The position numbers were made by a program, and so were the translations under genes. A model generated the notes under the pieces. That model saw nothing but the letters and a program-made list of their open reading frames with translations. It was not told the origin of the DNA and searched no databases. A DNA stretch of 64,000 nt from Hyperoplus lanceolatus (taxonomy: Eukaryota; Chordata; Actinopteri; Uranoscopiformes; Ammodytidae): positions 15,764,001 to 15,828,000 of the forward strand of contig CM049395.1 of assembly GCA_026929865.2 (NCBI GenBank), in the 5' to 3' direction. Each line of letters begins with the position of its first letter. Positions within the stretch are counted from its first letter, which is position 1. Shown in pieces: positions 1 to 12,509 of this stretch.

Positions 1-48
1 ACAATTGCACAAGCGTCTCTATATACACACCCAAACCACACGTAAGGG

Positions 49-183
<135 letters not shown>

Positions 184-542
184 AGACACAGATGTTGCTT
201 ATCCCCCATGTCTGCTTTATTTACTCAAGCTGGGCACCTTTATTTATTATCAGGACAGGCTCAAATACTGGTAATCTATGCTGTCTGGGTGCATGGTTAA
301 TACTATCAACTCCCGGACTATTCTTAGACAGTCATAGCCCTGTCATTTTGATACATAAACGAGTAACATGCCAGATTTCCCCAATTTAGGTTGTTTGGTC
401 TTATTGTGCTCATGAGTTGGAAGAAATAGATACAATTATTCTATTTGAAATACATGTGCTGTGTTGTCCACAGTGTTTTTTGTCTATCAAGCCCGCTGTT
501 GCAGTTTATTTGCGCAACACAGTATGAATAGTGTCTGGATAT

Positions 543-546
<4 letters not shown>

Positions 547-578
<32 letters not shown>
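547..578 (+). repeat. poly(T) 32 forming a splice polypyrimidine tract
   Basis: A pure run of 32 T directly abuts the CAG acceptor of the map2k5 exon at 582, so it serves as that exon's polypyrimidine tract. Confidence 0.9.
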
Positions 579-581
579 CAG

Positions 582-627
582 TATGCGACGACAACCCAAA
601 GAGAGGCCTGCTCCTAATAACCTCATG
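582..627 (+). CDS. map2k5: map2k5 penultimate coding exon (kinase C-lobe end)
   Basis: This 46-nt exon completes a Cys codon with its first base and then reads MRRQPKERPAPNNLM. That matches the end of the kinase domain of MAP2K5 (MEK5), the dual-specificity kinase that activates ERK5; the family has C-MRKQPKERPAPEELM here. It is preceded by a run of 32 T and CAG (579-581) and followed by the donor GTAAGT (628). The reading frame joins exactly to the exon at 24941. Upstream exons are outside the window. Identification rests on the translation and on synteny with skor1 and pias1. Confidence 0.93.
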
Positions 628-938
628 GTAAGTTAAATAAATCCTTCCATCAAATGATTCCAAGGGAATAACTGTACAAAGCCTTATCATATTTCTTTAT
701 TCCAAATATCCAAAGAAAGATTTAATTAGTCAATTTTTCTATCGCTGTAGTTTAAGTATACAATTGTATTTCTTGCACTGATTGAGGTGTATTGGGTCTA
801 GGACCCTTAAAGTTGGCATTGCTGTGTTGCTTCAGTAATGACATGTTTGCTTGCAATGAAAGAGTGTTAGAGGTCAGCAAGAAAAAACCTTGAGGTAGGA
901 TTAAAACCTACTTCAGTAGTAATTTGTTTAATTCACTG

Positions 939-1830
939 CAAGGCAAGGCAAGTTTATTTATATAGCACAATTCAAACACAAGGCCACTCAAAGTGCTTTA
1001 CAGGGGCAAGATTAAAATACATAAAACACATTAGAAGACATTTAAAAGCGAATGAAAAGAACATTTAAATAAAATAAAAAGTACAGGTTAAAATGGAAAC
1101 AGACTCGATTTAAAATAACTGAGGGTTGCAGCAGACCTCAAGTTTTCTGGGAGTTTGTTCCAGATATTTGGTGCATAAAAACTAAAAGCTGCTTCTCCTC
1201 GTTTAGTCCTAACTCTTGGGACTGTAAGTAAACCTGTCCCAGACGACCTAAGGGCTCTGGACGGTTCATAACGTATCAGCAGATCAGTAATGTATTTTGG
1301 CGCTAAACCATTTAGTGCTTTATAAACAAACATCAGTATTTTGAAATCAATTCTTTGAGTGACAGGAAGCCAGTGTAAAGACCTCAGAACTGGGGTAATG
1401 TGATCCACTTTTTTGGTCCTAGTGAGGACTCGAGCAGCAGCGTTCTGAATTAGCTGAAGCTGTCAGATTTTTTTGGAAGGCCGGCAAGGACACTGTTACA
1501 GTAGTCAAGTCTACTAAAGATAAATGCATGGACAAGTTTTTCTAAATCTTGCTTAGACATAAGTCCTTTAATTCTTGATATATTTTTAAGGTGATAGTAT
1601 GCTGACTTATTAATTGATTTAATGTGTTTCTTGAAATTCAAGTCGGAGTCTATGACAACACCAAGATTTCTGGCTTGGTGTGTGGTTTCTAGCATAACAG
1701 ATGTAAGCTGTGCGCTGACTTTTAATTGTTCATCTTTGGCACCAAAGACAATTACTTCAGTTTTGTCGTTGTTTAATTGAAGGAAATTTTGGCACATCCA
1801 ATTTAAACCAACCTTAATGAATCGGGTCGA
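939..1830 (-). mobile_element. 5'-truncated L2-type LINE (3' part of RT ORF and tail)
   Basis: On the minus strand the sequence encodes the C-terminal part of a LINE reverse transcriptase (WMCQNFLQLNNDKTEVIVFG ... FSRLDYCNSVLAGLPKK ... HITPVLRSLHWLPV ... APNIWNKLPENLR). It ends in the usual fish L2 3' end with a short GCAAG-type pentanucleotide tail near 939-950. The two halves are in different frames, with a shift at about 1410-1470, so the copy is dead. The 5' limit is approximate. The insertion is antisense to map2k5. Confidence 0.85.
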
Positions 1831-2086
1831 GCTGTCCAACAGCCAAAAAATACAATTTAGCAAAACATTTAATTTTATAGCCTCCAAAAGATTTGAGCCA
1901 AAGACAAAGGTAATTTATTTTTAAGTGTGTTTTTCAAGTGTGTCAACACTCAACACCATGTAGACTACTAATTTTAATATCTTATTGTTCAGAACCTAAT
2001 TAATTTTCACTGTTTGCTGTCACCAAAGTCACCTTGTGTCTCAAATACAAGTTAGATACATGGGGAAGACATCATTGAGTCTTTAA

Positions 2087-3044
2087 CCCATTGATGACTA
2101 TGGCAATCTAGGATGCATGTCCTTAATGCCTGAGGGTTTTCTGAAAAAATAGTATGAATTGTAAAGTCTACCAAAACCTTAATATCTAAGCCTGTGTAGC
2201 ACATAGAAACATGAAATAAAATACATTTAAAAGTTAAGGTTCACAGGTTTTATTTAAACATGCTCCCTTAGCGCTTTCAAACCAACACATTTTTCTAAAA
2301 ATCGTCAAAATTAGATGGGGGAGAAAAAAAAGAATAAATAATGTAAAATATTTAAAAATAATGTGCTAAACGAGGTTATAATCCTGCTTCCTTTTAGCAT
2401 GGATAGTAGTGACTGAGTGTGCAGTGGAGGGATAAAGATAGACAGATATAGGAAGGAGAAGATAGCTTTATTTTATTATTTAGTTCAGTTATCACTGGCA
2501 CTATAAATCCCACTTCCCAGTACCACTGGAACGCAGACTGACTCCTGCTGTCGGGAGCCGATCGGCTGGTCCAAACGGCTGTATACCACGGAGATGAAAA
2601 CAAAACTGAAACTTAACTATCGCCTGGCTGGGCTGAATTTGAGTTGGAGCAGCAAAATATAGCCTAAATTCATAAATATTTTTAATAAATAGATGCAATG
2701 TGTTGTGTGATTTTCGTCAGTAGCCTATAGTAGACCTTGATTCTGCGCTCCAAACGCCACCAACTGTTCTGTAATACACTATCGCCGACACAGCTGGCAT
2801 ATTTTTTTTATTATTATTTATTTATTTATTTTTTGATTGTCGTGATTTTCGGCAAACCACACATTTTTTGGGTGGTCACGTGGTCTTAAAAAATCAACAA
2901 AACCCACCTCATGTGTATTTGAACCAATGACGGTGCATTCTATGTTGCACACACCATGAAAATTAGATAAAGTAACAATGCTGCCCGACACAGCATCAGG
3001 CAGGAGATACAATGTGGCATCGCGCAGCAGCCGTCATCAATGGG
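2087..3044. mobile_element. TTAA-flanked piggyBac-like non-autonomous element
   Basis: The ends CCCATTGATGAC and GTCATCAATGGG are inverted repeats, and both are flanked by TTAA (2083-2086 and 3045-3048). The TTAA target and CCC...GGG termini are the piggyBac pattern. The 958-bp interior has no transposase frame and is AT-rich in parts. Family assignment is an inference from the ends. Confidence 0.75.
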
Positions 3045-3049
3045 TTAAC

Positions 3050-6000
3050 ATATATATTTACTATTTACCTTTTTTGATAGCCTCTCTGGCTGGTTGGTTG
3101 TTTGGTTGGACCTCATCTTCCAACGTTTGTCCTTCTGTTCATATGAAACAGTGAGGTTTTTGACAGAGTGAATGGATAAAAGCAAGGACTGGATACCGTT
3201 ATTAGGCATTAAGTCATCTACAGGGCCATAGCCTATGTTTGCTTCCAAGTAAACCCTGAGTACAAGGCAATTGTTTTATACCCATTCACAAGTTCATGCT
3301 TATCATTTGCTTGTGCTATTTGACAGATATCTCAGCAATTGTACAATGTTTAATTTCTCTTGACCATTACATTCTGAAGCATCTCTGAGGACATAAGTCT
3401 CTGGAAGTACTGCACTGGTGTTTGTAGTATGCGGTTGAAAGCAGTCTTAAAATCTTTAATGATAATGTTGTTTCATCATTTATTTGATTTATTTCTACAT
3501 TCTGCCTTCACTGTGTTGTACTAGTTATACACTGTCGCTGCTCATGCTTTCTGTCTGCCTGATTCTCACCTGGGCCGCAGCAGTTTTCAGACACTGCCTT
3601 TTAAGAGTTGCAACATGCTCTGGTCCCTGTGTTAGGACCAAGGGCAGCGACAGTTGGGTCCACAGAGAGGAGGCTAGACGGTTTGTGTTGTGGGCATGGA
3701 GGGCTGGAGGAGGGTGTAAATGCAGAGCTGCTAACAGATTGTATGTTCTCAGTCTCACACCACAAAGGAGAGGAGTAAAGGGAAATGCTGTCTAGACACT
3801 CACTGGGAATTCTTGCCTCCAGACAAAAGTTTTTTTTTTTTTTAGTTCTACATCCTCTTGGCTTTAGTCTGGCTGAATGGCCGGTTCACACATCTTAGAA
3901 GAATATGAACATGAAAAAGACTGAATGAGGAGCTTTTGTCAGAGTGTTTTTGGGTTTTCTTTTGCCCTTCGTGACTTGGTTTCAAAGCCAAAGGCACACG
4001 TGCAAGTTTTCTTTCGCACTTATTGAGTATTGAGCAACGTTTTTTTGAGTAGGCTTGTTTAATTCCTGCCATGCAGAACACACTTGCATGCAAATGAAGA
4101 CAAATCTGAAGATGGTTCACTCTTCAGAAGTTTCTTAGTGAGTCTTGGTATCATACTTTTTTGTGTTTTGTCTTCTTAATATTATTATTTGTTGTGAAGC
4201 ATTACCATTACTTAACACTTGCATAACTATATTAAGCTGCCTTTTTAACTACTCGCTGCTTCGCTTTGATTTTGAAAAACGGCCATCGTAGGTCACATGG
4301 AGGCATTTTCATGTCTTCTCCTGTCAGTTTGTTTTCTTTCCTTCACTCTCTTCCACATTCCTTCCCTGCTCCACTTCTTTCACATTCATTGGGATCCCTT
4401 GGCCATTTTTTTATTTTTTGCAGTTCTCTCTCTCCTCCAGTTTCCTCTCCATCCCTCTTATCTTTCCTTACATAGATTTTTGTCCTCCTGTAGGCCTCCT
4501 TTCAATTCTTCTTCTTCCTTCCACGATGAACTGAGGTATAAGGTCGTGGATGCCTGCCTGTGTGGCACCAGCCTGCTGATTATCTTTCTCTCTCTCTCCT
4601 TGTTCCTTCTTTCCTCCCTGCCTCTCATTCTACCTCCCCATTCCCCCAGCCTCCTGAGTACATTAAAACTCTTTACCTATTCTATCTGTATGTTAATGCA
4701 CCAAGCCACAGCTCCCCCTTTTCTCCTCTCCCTCTGCTGTGCTGAAAGTGCCACCATTTGCTGGAAGGTAATGTGGGGAAATCACACAATAGTGTAGACA
4801 CTGAGCGAATAATGTTGTTTTATGACCGTACAAACTCACCTAGCCGCTCTAGTCTGCTCATTAGGTTCCCGCATGTTGTTGCTCTAATCATGGGTATAGC
4901 TTTTATTGACGTTATTTTCACTAGGATTTTATCCTATTAGGCGTTTAAAGGGATGCTATAGGATTGCCCTTGGTTCTGTGCCTGGCACTTTAAACAGTAA
5001 GCTACACCTTTCTATACTGGATGCTTTGCTCATTATATTGATATTTTATCCTATTCAGTTACATTTTTCTTTTAAAAGGGGGGAAAAAAGCTTTTTTCTC
5101 AAATTAATATCATATCCCAATAGTGCTAACAAAAGAGTAAAGAGAATGGTAACAGAAGTAGCATGAAAGGATCCCCATTTAATGATACATTTGTGCACAA
5201 CAGCAGGAGATTCTAAACATCAATGCAAAAGCACATGTTTCTGCACTTTTCAACCATGAGGAATGATATGGTTTTCTCTGAATTTTTTAAATGTCATTTT
5301 CTATATATAGCTTTTTTATATTCTAAAACCTGTAGATACAGCAGGCCCAACTGTATGTCTTGTAGTGATTCTGTTATATACACAAAATCAAGCCAGTTTT
5401 TTTAGATCTAGTACGTCAAACACCAACAAACAGTGAAACCAGTCTTATGTGTGTTGGCACAATATGAGCAAAACATGACAGACTTGTACAATAAAATAAA
5501 AATATGTACCACTCTACTGTCCTACTAGTGCTCAAAACTCCAACTGAATTAAAACAAGTACCACATTTTCACCACATTCTACTACACAAAGACCATTCAC
5601 CAAAAACACGACTTAAAATCAAATTGCAATATCTGTCAGAAAAATTGCAATTAGATATTTTCCCCAAATCATACTGCCCTATAACTAATTGCATGATGAG
5701 CCATCAGAAAAGAAAGTGAGTGTCTCTTTCTCTCCTCATACTGATGCATCTTTCATTGTGGAAACCCTATCCTGTCATCATACGCTAATGACGTCGGTCA
5801 GTTGAGAAGACTTTCCATTGGCCCGTTCCCAGGACGTTAGATGCAGGTTCTTGGTGATGACCTGTCCTGTCTAAGGTTTTTCTTGCTTCCATTCATTCTC
5901 CTCCCCCTTCTCCTTCAATACTATTTTTGGTCTTTGTGCATCACTTATTGTCTTATTCATTAAGCTTTAGAGCAAGGAAGACAGAAAATGTGTGTTTGTT

Positions 6001-6060
6001 ACCCATTATATGTACCCTCATGTTACTTAATTTGTTGAACCAGATATTTTTTTTTATATA
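3050..6060. other. map2k5 intronic sequence, nothing recognised
   Basis: AT-rich with pyrimidine-rich stretches (4310-4640) and a T run near 3830. No transposon termini, exons or RNA genes could be identified. Confidence 0.6.
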
Positions 6061-7668
6061 CAGGTCCTTCTCATATAATTAGCATATTGTGATAAAGTTC
6101 AATATTTTCTGTAATGTACTGATAAACATTAGACTTTCATATATTTTAGATTCATTACACACAACTGAAGTAGTTCAAGCCTTTTATTGTTTTAATATTG
6201 ATGATTTTGGCAAAAAATAAAGAAAAACCAAAAATCCCTATCTCAAAAAATTTGCATATTTCATCCGACCAATAAAAGAAAAGTGTTTTTAATACAAAAA
6301 AGTCAACCTTCAAATAATTATGTTCAGTTATGCACTCAATACTTGGTCGGGAATCCTTTCGCAGAAATGACTGCTTCAATGCGGCGTGGCATGGAGGCAA
6401 TCAGCCTGTGGCACTGCTGAGGTGTTATGGAGGCCCAGGATGCTTCGATAGCGGCCTTAAGCTCATCCACAGTGTTGGGTCTGGTGTCTCTCAACTTCCT
6501 CTTCACAATATCCCACAGATTCTCATGGGGTTCAGGTCAGGAGAGTTGGCAGGCCAATTGAGCACAGTAATACCATGGTAAGTAAACCATTTACCAGTGG
6601 TTTTGGCACTGTGAGCAGGTGCCAGGTCTTGTTGAAAAATTAAATCTTCATCTCCATAAAGCTTTTCAGCAGATGGAAGCATGATGTGCTCCAAAATCTC
6701 CTGATAGCTAGCTGCATTGACCCTGCCTTTGATAAAACACAGTGGACCAACACCAGCAGCTGACATGGCACCCCAGACCATCACTGACTGTGGGTACTTG
6801 ACACTGGACTTCAGGCATTTTGGCATTTCCTTCTCCCCAGTCTTCCTCCAGACTCTGGCACCTTGATTTCCGAATGACATGCAAAATTTGCTTTCATCCG
6901 AAAAAAGTACTTTGGACCACTGAGCAACAGTCCAGTGCTGCTTCTCTGTAGCCCAGGTCAGGCGCTTCTGCCGCTGTTTCTGGTTCAAAAGTGGCTTGAC
7001 CTGGGGAATGCGGCACCTGTAGCCCATTTCCTGCACACGCCTGTGCACGGTGGCTCTGGATGTTTCTACTCCAGACTCAGTCCACTGCTTCCGCAGGTCC
7101 CCCAAGGTCTGGAATCGGCCCTTCTCCACAATCCTCCTCAGGGTCCGGTCACCTCTTCTGGTTGTGCAGCGATTTCTGCCACACTTTTTCCTTCCCACAG
7201 ACTTCCCACTGAGGTGCCTTGAAACAACACTCTGGGAAGAGCCTATTCGCTCAGAAATTTCTTTCTGTGTCTTACCCTCTTGCTTGAGGGTGTCAATGAT
7301 GGCCTTCTGGACAGCAGTCAGGTCGGCAGTCTTACCCATGATTGCGGTTTTGAGTAATGAATCAGGCTGGGAGTTTTTAAAAGCCTCAGGAATCTTTTGC
7401 AGGTGTTTAGAGTTAATTAATTGATTCAGATGATTAGGTTAAGAGCTTGTTTAGAGTACCTTTTCATGATATGCTATTTTTTTGAGATAGGAATTTAGGG
7501 TTTTCATGAGCTGTATGCCAAAATTATCAGTATTAAAACAACAAAAGACCTGAAATATTTCAGTTGGTGTGCAATGAATCTAAAATATATGAAAGTTCAA
7601 TTATTATCATTACATTATGGAAAATAATCAACTTTATCACAATATGCTAATTATATGAGAAGGACCTG
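6061..7668 (-). mobile_element. Tc1-like transposon with long TIRs
   Basis: Starts CAGGTCCTTCTCATA and ends with its inverse, flanked by TA on both sides. The inverted repeats extend roughly 200 bp with an inner repeated block (CCTATCTCAAAAAA), i.e. an IR/DR arrangement. At 1608 bp it has full length for a Tc1 element. It carries one transposase reading frame on the minus strand that is almost whole. Confidence 0.93.
6336..7339 (-). pseudogene. Tc1 transposase, one frameshift near the C-terminus
   Basis: The frame from ATG 7339 gives MGKTADLTAVQK... with an N-terminal paired-like HTH domain (about 1-110). The DDE catalytic core has Asp148 (FSDESKF) and Asp238 (FQQDLAPAH). After DLNP the frame breaks at about 6525-6530, apparently by loss of one C. 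The next frame continues HENLWDIVKRKLRDT... to GFPTKY and a stop at 6336, including the third catalytic acid (Glu of HENLW; spacing 34, so DD34E). Except for this single break the protein looks intact, pointing to a fairly recent insertion. Confidence 0.9.
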
Positions 7669-7676
7669 TATATATA

Positions 7677-8557
7677 CACTCACCGGCCACTTTATTAGGT
7701 ACAGCAGTTTATTTTCTTGTTAACACATATAACTAATCAGCCAATCACATGTCAGCAACTCGATGCATTTAGGCACGTAGACCTGGACGGGACAACTTAT
7801 TGAGGTTGAAACCGAGCAACAGAATGGGGAAGGAAGGGGTTTTAAGTGACTTTGAACCTGGCAATGTTGAGGTTGCCAGGAGGGCTGGTCTGAGTATTTC
7901 AGAAACTGCTGATCTACTGGGATTTTCACTCTAAACCATCTCTAGGGCTTACAGAGAATGGTCCGAAAAAGAAAAAATATCCAGTGAGTGGCATTTGTGT
8001 GGACGTAAAATGCCTTGTTGAAGTCAGAAGACAGTGGAGGATGGGCATACTGGTTCGAGATGATAGAAAGGCAACAGTAATTCAAATAACCACTCGTTAC
8101 AACCAGGGTATGCAGAATACCATCTCTGAACGCAAAACACGTCCAACCTTGAAGCAGATGGGTGACAGCAACAGAAGACCCCACCGGGTGCCACTCCTGT
8201 CAGCTAAAAACAGGAAAATGATGCTACAATTCTCACAGAATCACCAGTATCGGACAATAGAAGATTGAAAAATCATGCCTGGTCTGATGAGTCTCGATTT
8301 CAGTTGAGACATTTAGATGGCAGGTTCAGAATTTGGCGTAAACAACATGAAAGTATGGATCCATCCTGCCGTGCACCATCAAGCATGCCATGTTCAAAGT
8401 CACCTAAACCCCCTTTCTTCCCCATTCTGATGCTTGGTTTGACTTCAGTACATTGTCTTGACCAAGTCTACATGCCTAAATGCATTAAATTGCTGCCATG
8501 TGATTGGCTTATTAGCTTTTTGTTTTGATCAGGTGTACCTAATAAACTGGTCGGTGA

Positions 8558-8560
<3 letters not shown>
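7677..8560 (+). mobile_element. internally deleted Tc1-like element (CACTCACCGGCC family)
   Basis: Terminal repeats are CACTCACCGGCCACTTTATT and its inverse (AATAAACTGGTCGGTGAGTG). It lies just 8 bp from the end of the Tc1 at 6061-7668 in TA-rich DNA. The plus strand keeps broken transposase stretches (ITTRYNQGMQNTISER, RRPHRVPLLSAKNRK, AWSDESRFQLRH, RIWRKQHESMDPSC), but most of the catalytic core after the first Asp is deleted. At 884 bp it is non-functional. Confidence 0.88.
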
Positions 8561-8564
<4 letters not shown>

Positions 8565-8591
<27 letters not shown>

Positions 8592-8592
8592 G
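8565..8592. repeat. (TA)n microsatellite
   Basis: TGTGTA followed by about 12 TA units adjoining the right end of the 7677-8560 transposon. Confidence 0.9.
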
Positions 8593-8935
8593 TGTGTTTG
8601 TTTTAGCATGTGTTGTTTTTTTTCTATGAGAGGGGAAAAAGACAGAAGTGATTATCACACACCCCCACATTCTTTGATTGTGATTTGATGGACATTTTAT
8701 TTCTCCCTCCCCCCTTCCGTGTGTCCCCCGTCCCCAGCCAGCAGCCTTCACTCAGCCTTTTAGCACCCTTGTCAATACAGTCTTCCTATTCTGCTTTTTC
8801 TATTCATAGGCACACACGCACACAAAATTTGTAGCCCCCTTTTAAACCCCGAGACACCAGATGAGCCCCTCCGTTTTTCACAAAGGAACCCCTCCTGTGT
8901 CTGACTGTCCACAAATTTAGTTTCGACTTTAACAC

Positions 8936-8940
<5 letters not shown>

Positions 8941-9007
<67 letters not shown>

Positions 9008-9033
9008 CCCACACACACACACACACACACACA
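8941..9033. repeat. (AC)n microsatellite
   Basis: AC run of about 45 units with one short interruption (AAACACCC). Confidence 0.98.
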
Positions 9034-9737
9034 GATAGAAGCTTAGTAGCATTAAGTTGAGATCACTGCTAGCGCCACAACCAAAAACTGAATATCTGTT
9101 ATTACGAACCAATTCTGTCCCCATAAACCGTGTCTACATAGTAATCACCTTTTATCAAACATTCCATTCATTTTGATTAATTGATCTTATCAAACAACAT
9201 ATATAAATCAATTTACCACAAGGACAAAATTTTCTCTCATCATTGTAGATGAAGTTGTTTTACAAAAGCAGAACATTTCTTTTGGATTTCCTTTTGTTTG
9301 TTCATTGATACTAGTGCAGTGCCCGTAGGAAGCAGGTAAACAAAGAAACATATTAGACAGTACACTGTTAAAGGTTATTATCAGTAAGTTACTTTGTAGA
9401 AGTTGGCTATAGAGTAGGGCAACATTCCTTAGTGTATTGTGTAAAGATAACCACAAACTAATTCCATGTGTTTTGTTAAGTGAAATGAAACAGAAAATGT
9501 GTTAATTAATTAAGTGTTGAATCCTAAAGAAGAATCGAGCTGTACAGGTGTTACCTATACAATCTGATATTATGGTACCTTGCAAACTGCCATCCATACT
9601 GCACAATGCACTCAAACTTACAATCAGTTGCCTATATAGTAAATGGCTGCACTGTGTATAAAAGGAGGCTATGCTGCACGCCATGACAACATTGTCAACC
9701 CCATTACCATTAGGCTACTGTTAGGTATTTTGTCAGT

Positions 9738-9772
<35 letters not shown>

Positions 9773-10361
9773 TGACCGTGCTGTCAATTAACGTAGCAGG
9801 CAGCAGTGTGTTTGTGGGGGGGGGGGACTCGTGTGCGCGCTCGGGCTTTCAGTTTAGATTTTGAACAGATATAAAACATTTTGTGGAAGCATCCGAGACC
9901 GTGCTGTATTATTACAGTGAAAATAGCGTGAAGTGCAGTCTTTACCACTAAAGCGGACAGGTGGAGTAGTTGAGGAGTTGATGAGGAGTTGTTGAGGAAG
10001 TATGGCTGTGTCGCTGTGTGTGTGTGTGTGCGTGTCCCGCTCGTCAGAGGGAGGCGGGGTTTAGTCGGCTCTGTGCGCAGTCTTTACCACTAAAGCGGAC
10101 AGGTGGAGCAGATATAAATATGATAACTTCTACAACTTCAAAATGAAGGATGAAGGATGCACACCTTCGTGCTGTGTTTAAGCAATATCCGGAAGCTCAT
10201 GCCTATCTGACCAAAACTCAGAGAGATATGCGAGCCACAGACAGACGTTTCTTGCTTTATAGATAGATGTTTTACCGCAAAACTCCTGTGCAAGCAACTG
10301 AAAACAAACACCTTACTTATCCTTTATTACTCATTTTTGAGACCGATGTGATGGCAGGAGA
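9034..10361. other. map2k5 intronic sequence with short repeats
   Basis: Contains a (GT)15 run at 9741-9771 and a 32-bp direct repeat (GCAGTCTTTACCACTAAAGC...) at 9935-9966 and 10077-10108, spaced 142 bp. No gene recognised. Confidence 0.6.
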
Positions 10362-12226
10362 CAGGGGCGCCGTAATGGGGTGAAAGGTTAGGACGATTCT
10401 AAGGGCCCGTGACTGGCAGGGGCCCAAAAATATTAGAACTTAAGGATTAAAAAAAAATCAATACTAAATGTTTAATCAATACTCTCCATTAATAAAACAT
10501 TGTATCTAACGTGAAACAAATAAAATGAATGGTTCATTTAAAAGTTTTCTGACAAAAAGTAACAATTTCAAAACTCTGCACACCCCCCTGTATTTAGAAG
10601 TAATGGTTTGGTCCGATTTTCAAACAGCTCCGCATAGTGTTGCCACCCGTCCCGTTTTTCTCAGAATTGTTCTCTTTTTTCACCAGCACAATTTGTCCAG
10701 TTTTTTGGGGGGGAAATGCCAAAATCTCATTTGATTTCCTTCGTTCAGTAGTTAAGGCCGTTTCACACGGGCCGAGGCGTTTGTTGCGCCAACTAATTCT
10801 CAATGAAGAGGCAAGCGGGGCCGGGCAGAGACAAGCGGCACGACAAGCGGGCAGGGGCGGTCTCAACGATCTCGGGGCCCGTTTCAAGTTCAAGACCCAG
10901 TGTGGGGGGCCCCCACTTTTTTTTTTTTTTTTTTTTTTTTTAAGATAAATAATGCTTGCTCCCCGCGAAAATAAAAAAAAAATATTGTGGAAACCATTTG
11001 GTTCATAGACGGATTATGAGATAATGGGCCCAGAGGGTGGATAGCTACTTTTTTATGAACAGTAAAGAATTCACACATAGAAAGCTTATTACTGCATGTG
11101 TGAGGGGGCCTTCAAGGCCCCTCATGAAGCCCCTAAGACAGAGCTAATACGTAATGCTTTTGTTTTGCACTTGCTTTTCTATTTCTCACCTACTAGTTGA
11201 GGGGCCATGATGATTTATTTCCTTATTTTAGGCGATTCCTTTTTTTAGACCCGGTTATTGACATGAATGACTGAGCTCTTTGACAATGCGACATTTAAAG
11301 TTATCAGTATTTCTGGCCCCTCTGAGCCCCTGGGACTGGTTGCATGCAATTTTCTTCTCAAAGTGCACCAGATTGATGAATTTTACTTTAAAAGGTTGCA
11401 TTTTTTCCTTCCAGGTGGAATGCTCCCCCGGACCCCCCTACAAGGTCCAGGGTTCCCACCTCAGTCTCCTTATATATCCTACTGTAAAAAGCACTGTAGG
11501 TGTTTATGGTTATTATAGGTCATTACACTGAACTGGTAGCCTAATAATGGCCGAGCCCTCTGCCCCAAACATCAAGTGTCCCTTTTTTTCCTAAATCCAA
11601 GGTGGCAACCCTATCCGCATCCCGTGCCACTATCGAGAGTGATTAACGGGGGATGATTGAATCATGTCTCAGCGACAAAAGTCAGTATATCAAAAGCGAA
11701 AAGAGAGGAACGAAAGAAAGATAGATGAATTAAAGGGGGCGACAGTATGTCTTTTTGATATTCATGTAGATGACGCAATTTGTTAATTTAAAGAGTTATA
11801 TTACGTACATTGACACCACAATTGATGATTTGAGAATTGAAAAAATAAAATGTGATTTTCACCATAAGAGATGGCCTGTAGCAGATTTGTTTTCCAGAAT
11901 ATTAACCTTGCATCGTATAGAGAATTGTCTGCAGAATGTTGAACATTTGCACAGTGTTGTATTTTAACAGCTCAGTGTCAGTGTATTGTAGGCCTTTAGT
12001 ACTGGACTTCAACATAGGTGCACGCCTGTATGAATAGAGTTATAGGTAGTTTAGGTATCTCGCCTGTATGAATAGAGTTATAGGTAGTTTAGGTATCTTA
12101 AGCTTCAATGGGTCTGTTGGGTTCTGGACGTTCCGTTACAGAACATTGCATTTGCTTGGCGTGGCCTGGTTGGGGGCCCAGAGTGATATCTTTTCATGGG
12201 GCCCAAAATCTCTGGCGGCGCCCCTG
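10362..12226. mobile_element. hAT-type element with perfect 8-bp TSD
   Basis: Ends CAGGGGCGCC and GGCGCCCCTG are perfect inverted repeats. Both are flanked by GCAGGAGA (10354-10361 and 12227-12234), an 8-bp TSD characteristic of hAT transposons. The 1865-bp body has no hAT transposase frame. It contains a second hAT-like insert at 10636-11612 and a perfect 38-bp tandem duplication at 12023-12098. Confidence 0.88.
10636..11612. mobile_element. hAT-like element nested in the previous one
   Basis: Ends AGTGTTGCCACC and GGTGGCAACCCT are inverted repeats with one mismatch, flanked by CTCCGCAT (10628-10635) and ATCCGCAT (11613-11620), a 7/8 match. It contains a T run at about 10918-10941 and no transposase. 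The imperfect TSD suggests an older insertion or drift. Confidence 0.72.
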
Positions 12227-12288
12227 GCAGGAGATGAGGCATGCAGTGGTTGACAGGGTGACGCCAAAAAATATGGCTTACATACAGT

Positions 12289-12500
12289 GCTTATAGAAAG
12301 CCATCATACCCTTTTGAAATAAGCGCTTTTTTTGTCCTACAGTCTGAAAGGAAAATACATAAAAAAAATTTACTGCTTTAATTACACAGTTTTACTTTCA
12401 GCATTCACTTTGTCCCCACAACATTTCTGAAAATTAAGTTAAAAAAAATATTAAAATAGAACTGCCCATTCTCAGGTCTAAACATTACCTTCCAGATCAC
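12289..12500. mobile_element. possible Tc1 terminus fragment
   Basis: Begins CAGTGCTTATAGAAAGCC after TA, resembling Tc1 family ends, and runs up to the MITE TSD. No partner end was found. Weak call. Confidence 0.35.
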
Positions 12501-12509
12501 ACACCAAGT

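Noticed and set aside
4297-4797. 166-codon plus-strand frame
   Set aside because: Made of pyrimidine-rich low-complexity sequence (Ser/Leu/Phe-rich) in a map2k5 intron, without splice or domain evidence.
10594-10948. Overlapping frames of about 100 codons on both strands
   Set aside because: They lie in nested hAT sequence and run into a poly(T) tract; no similarity to known proteins.
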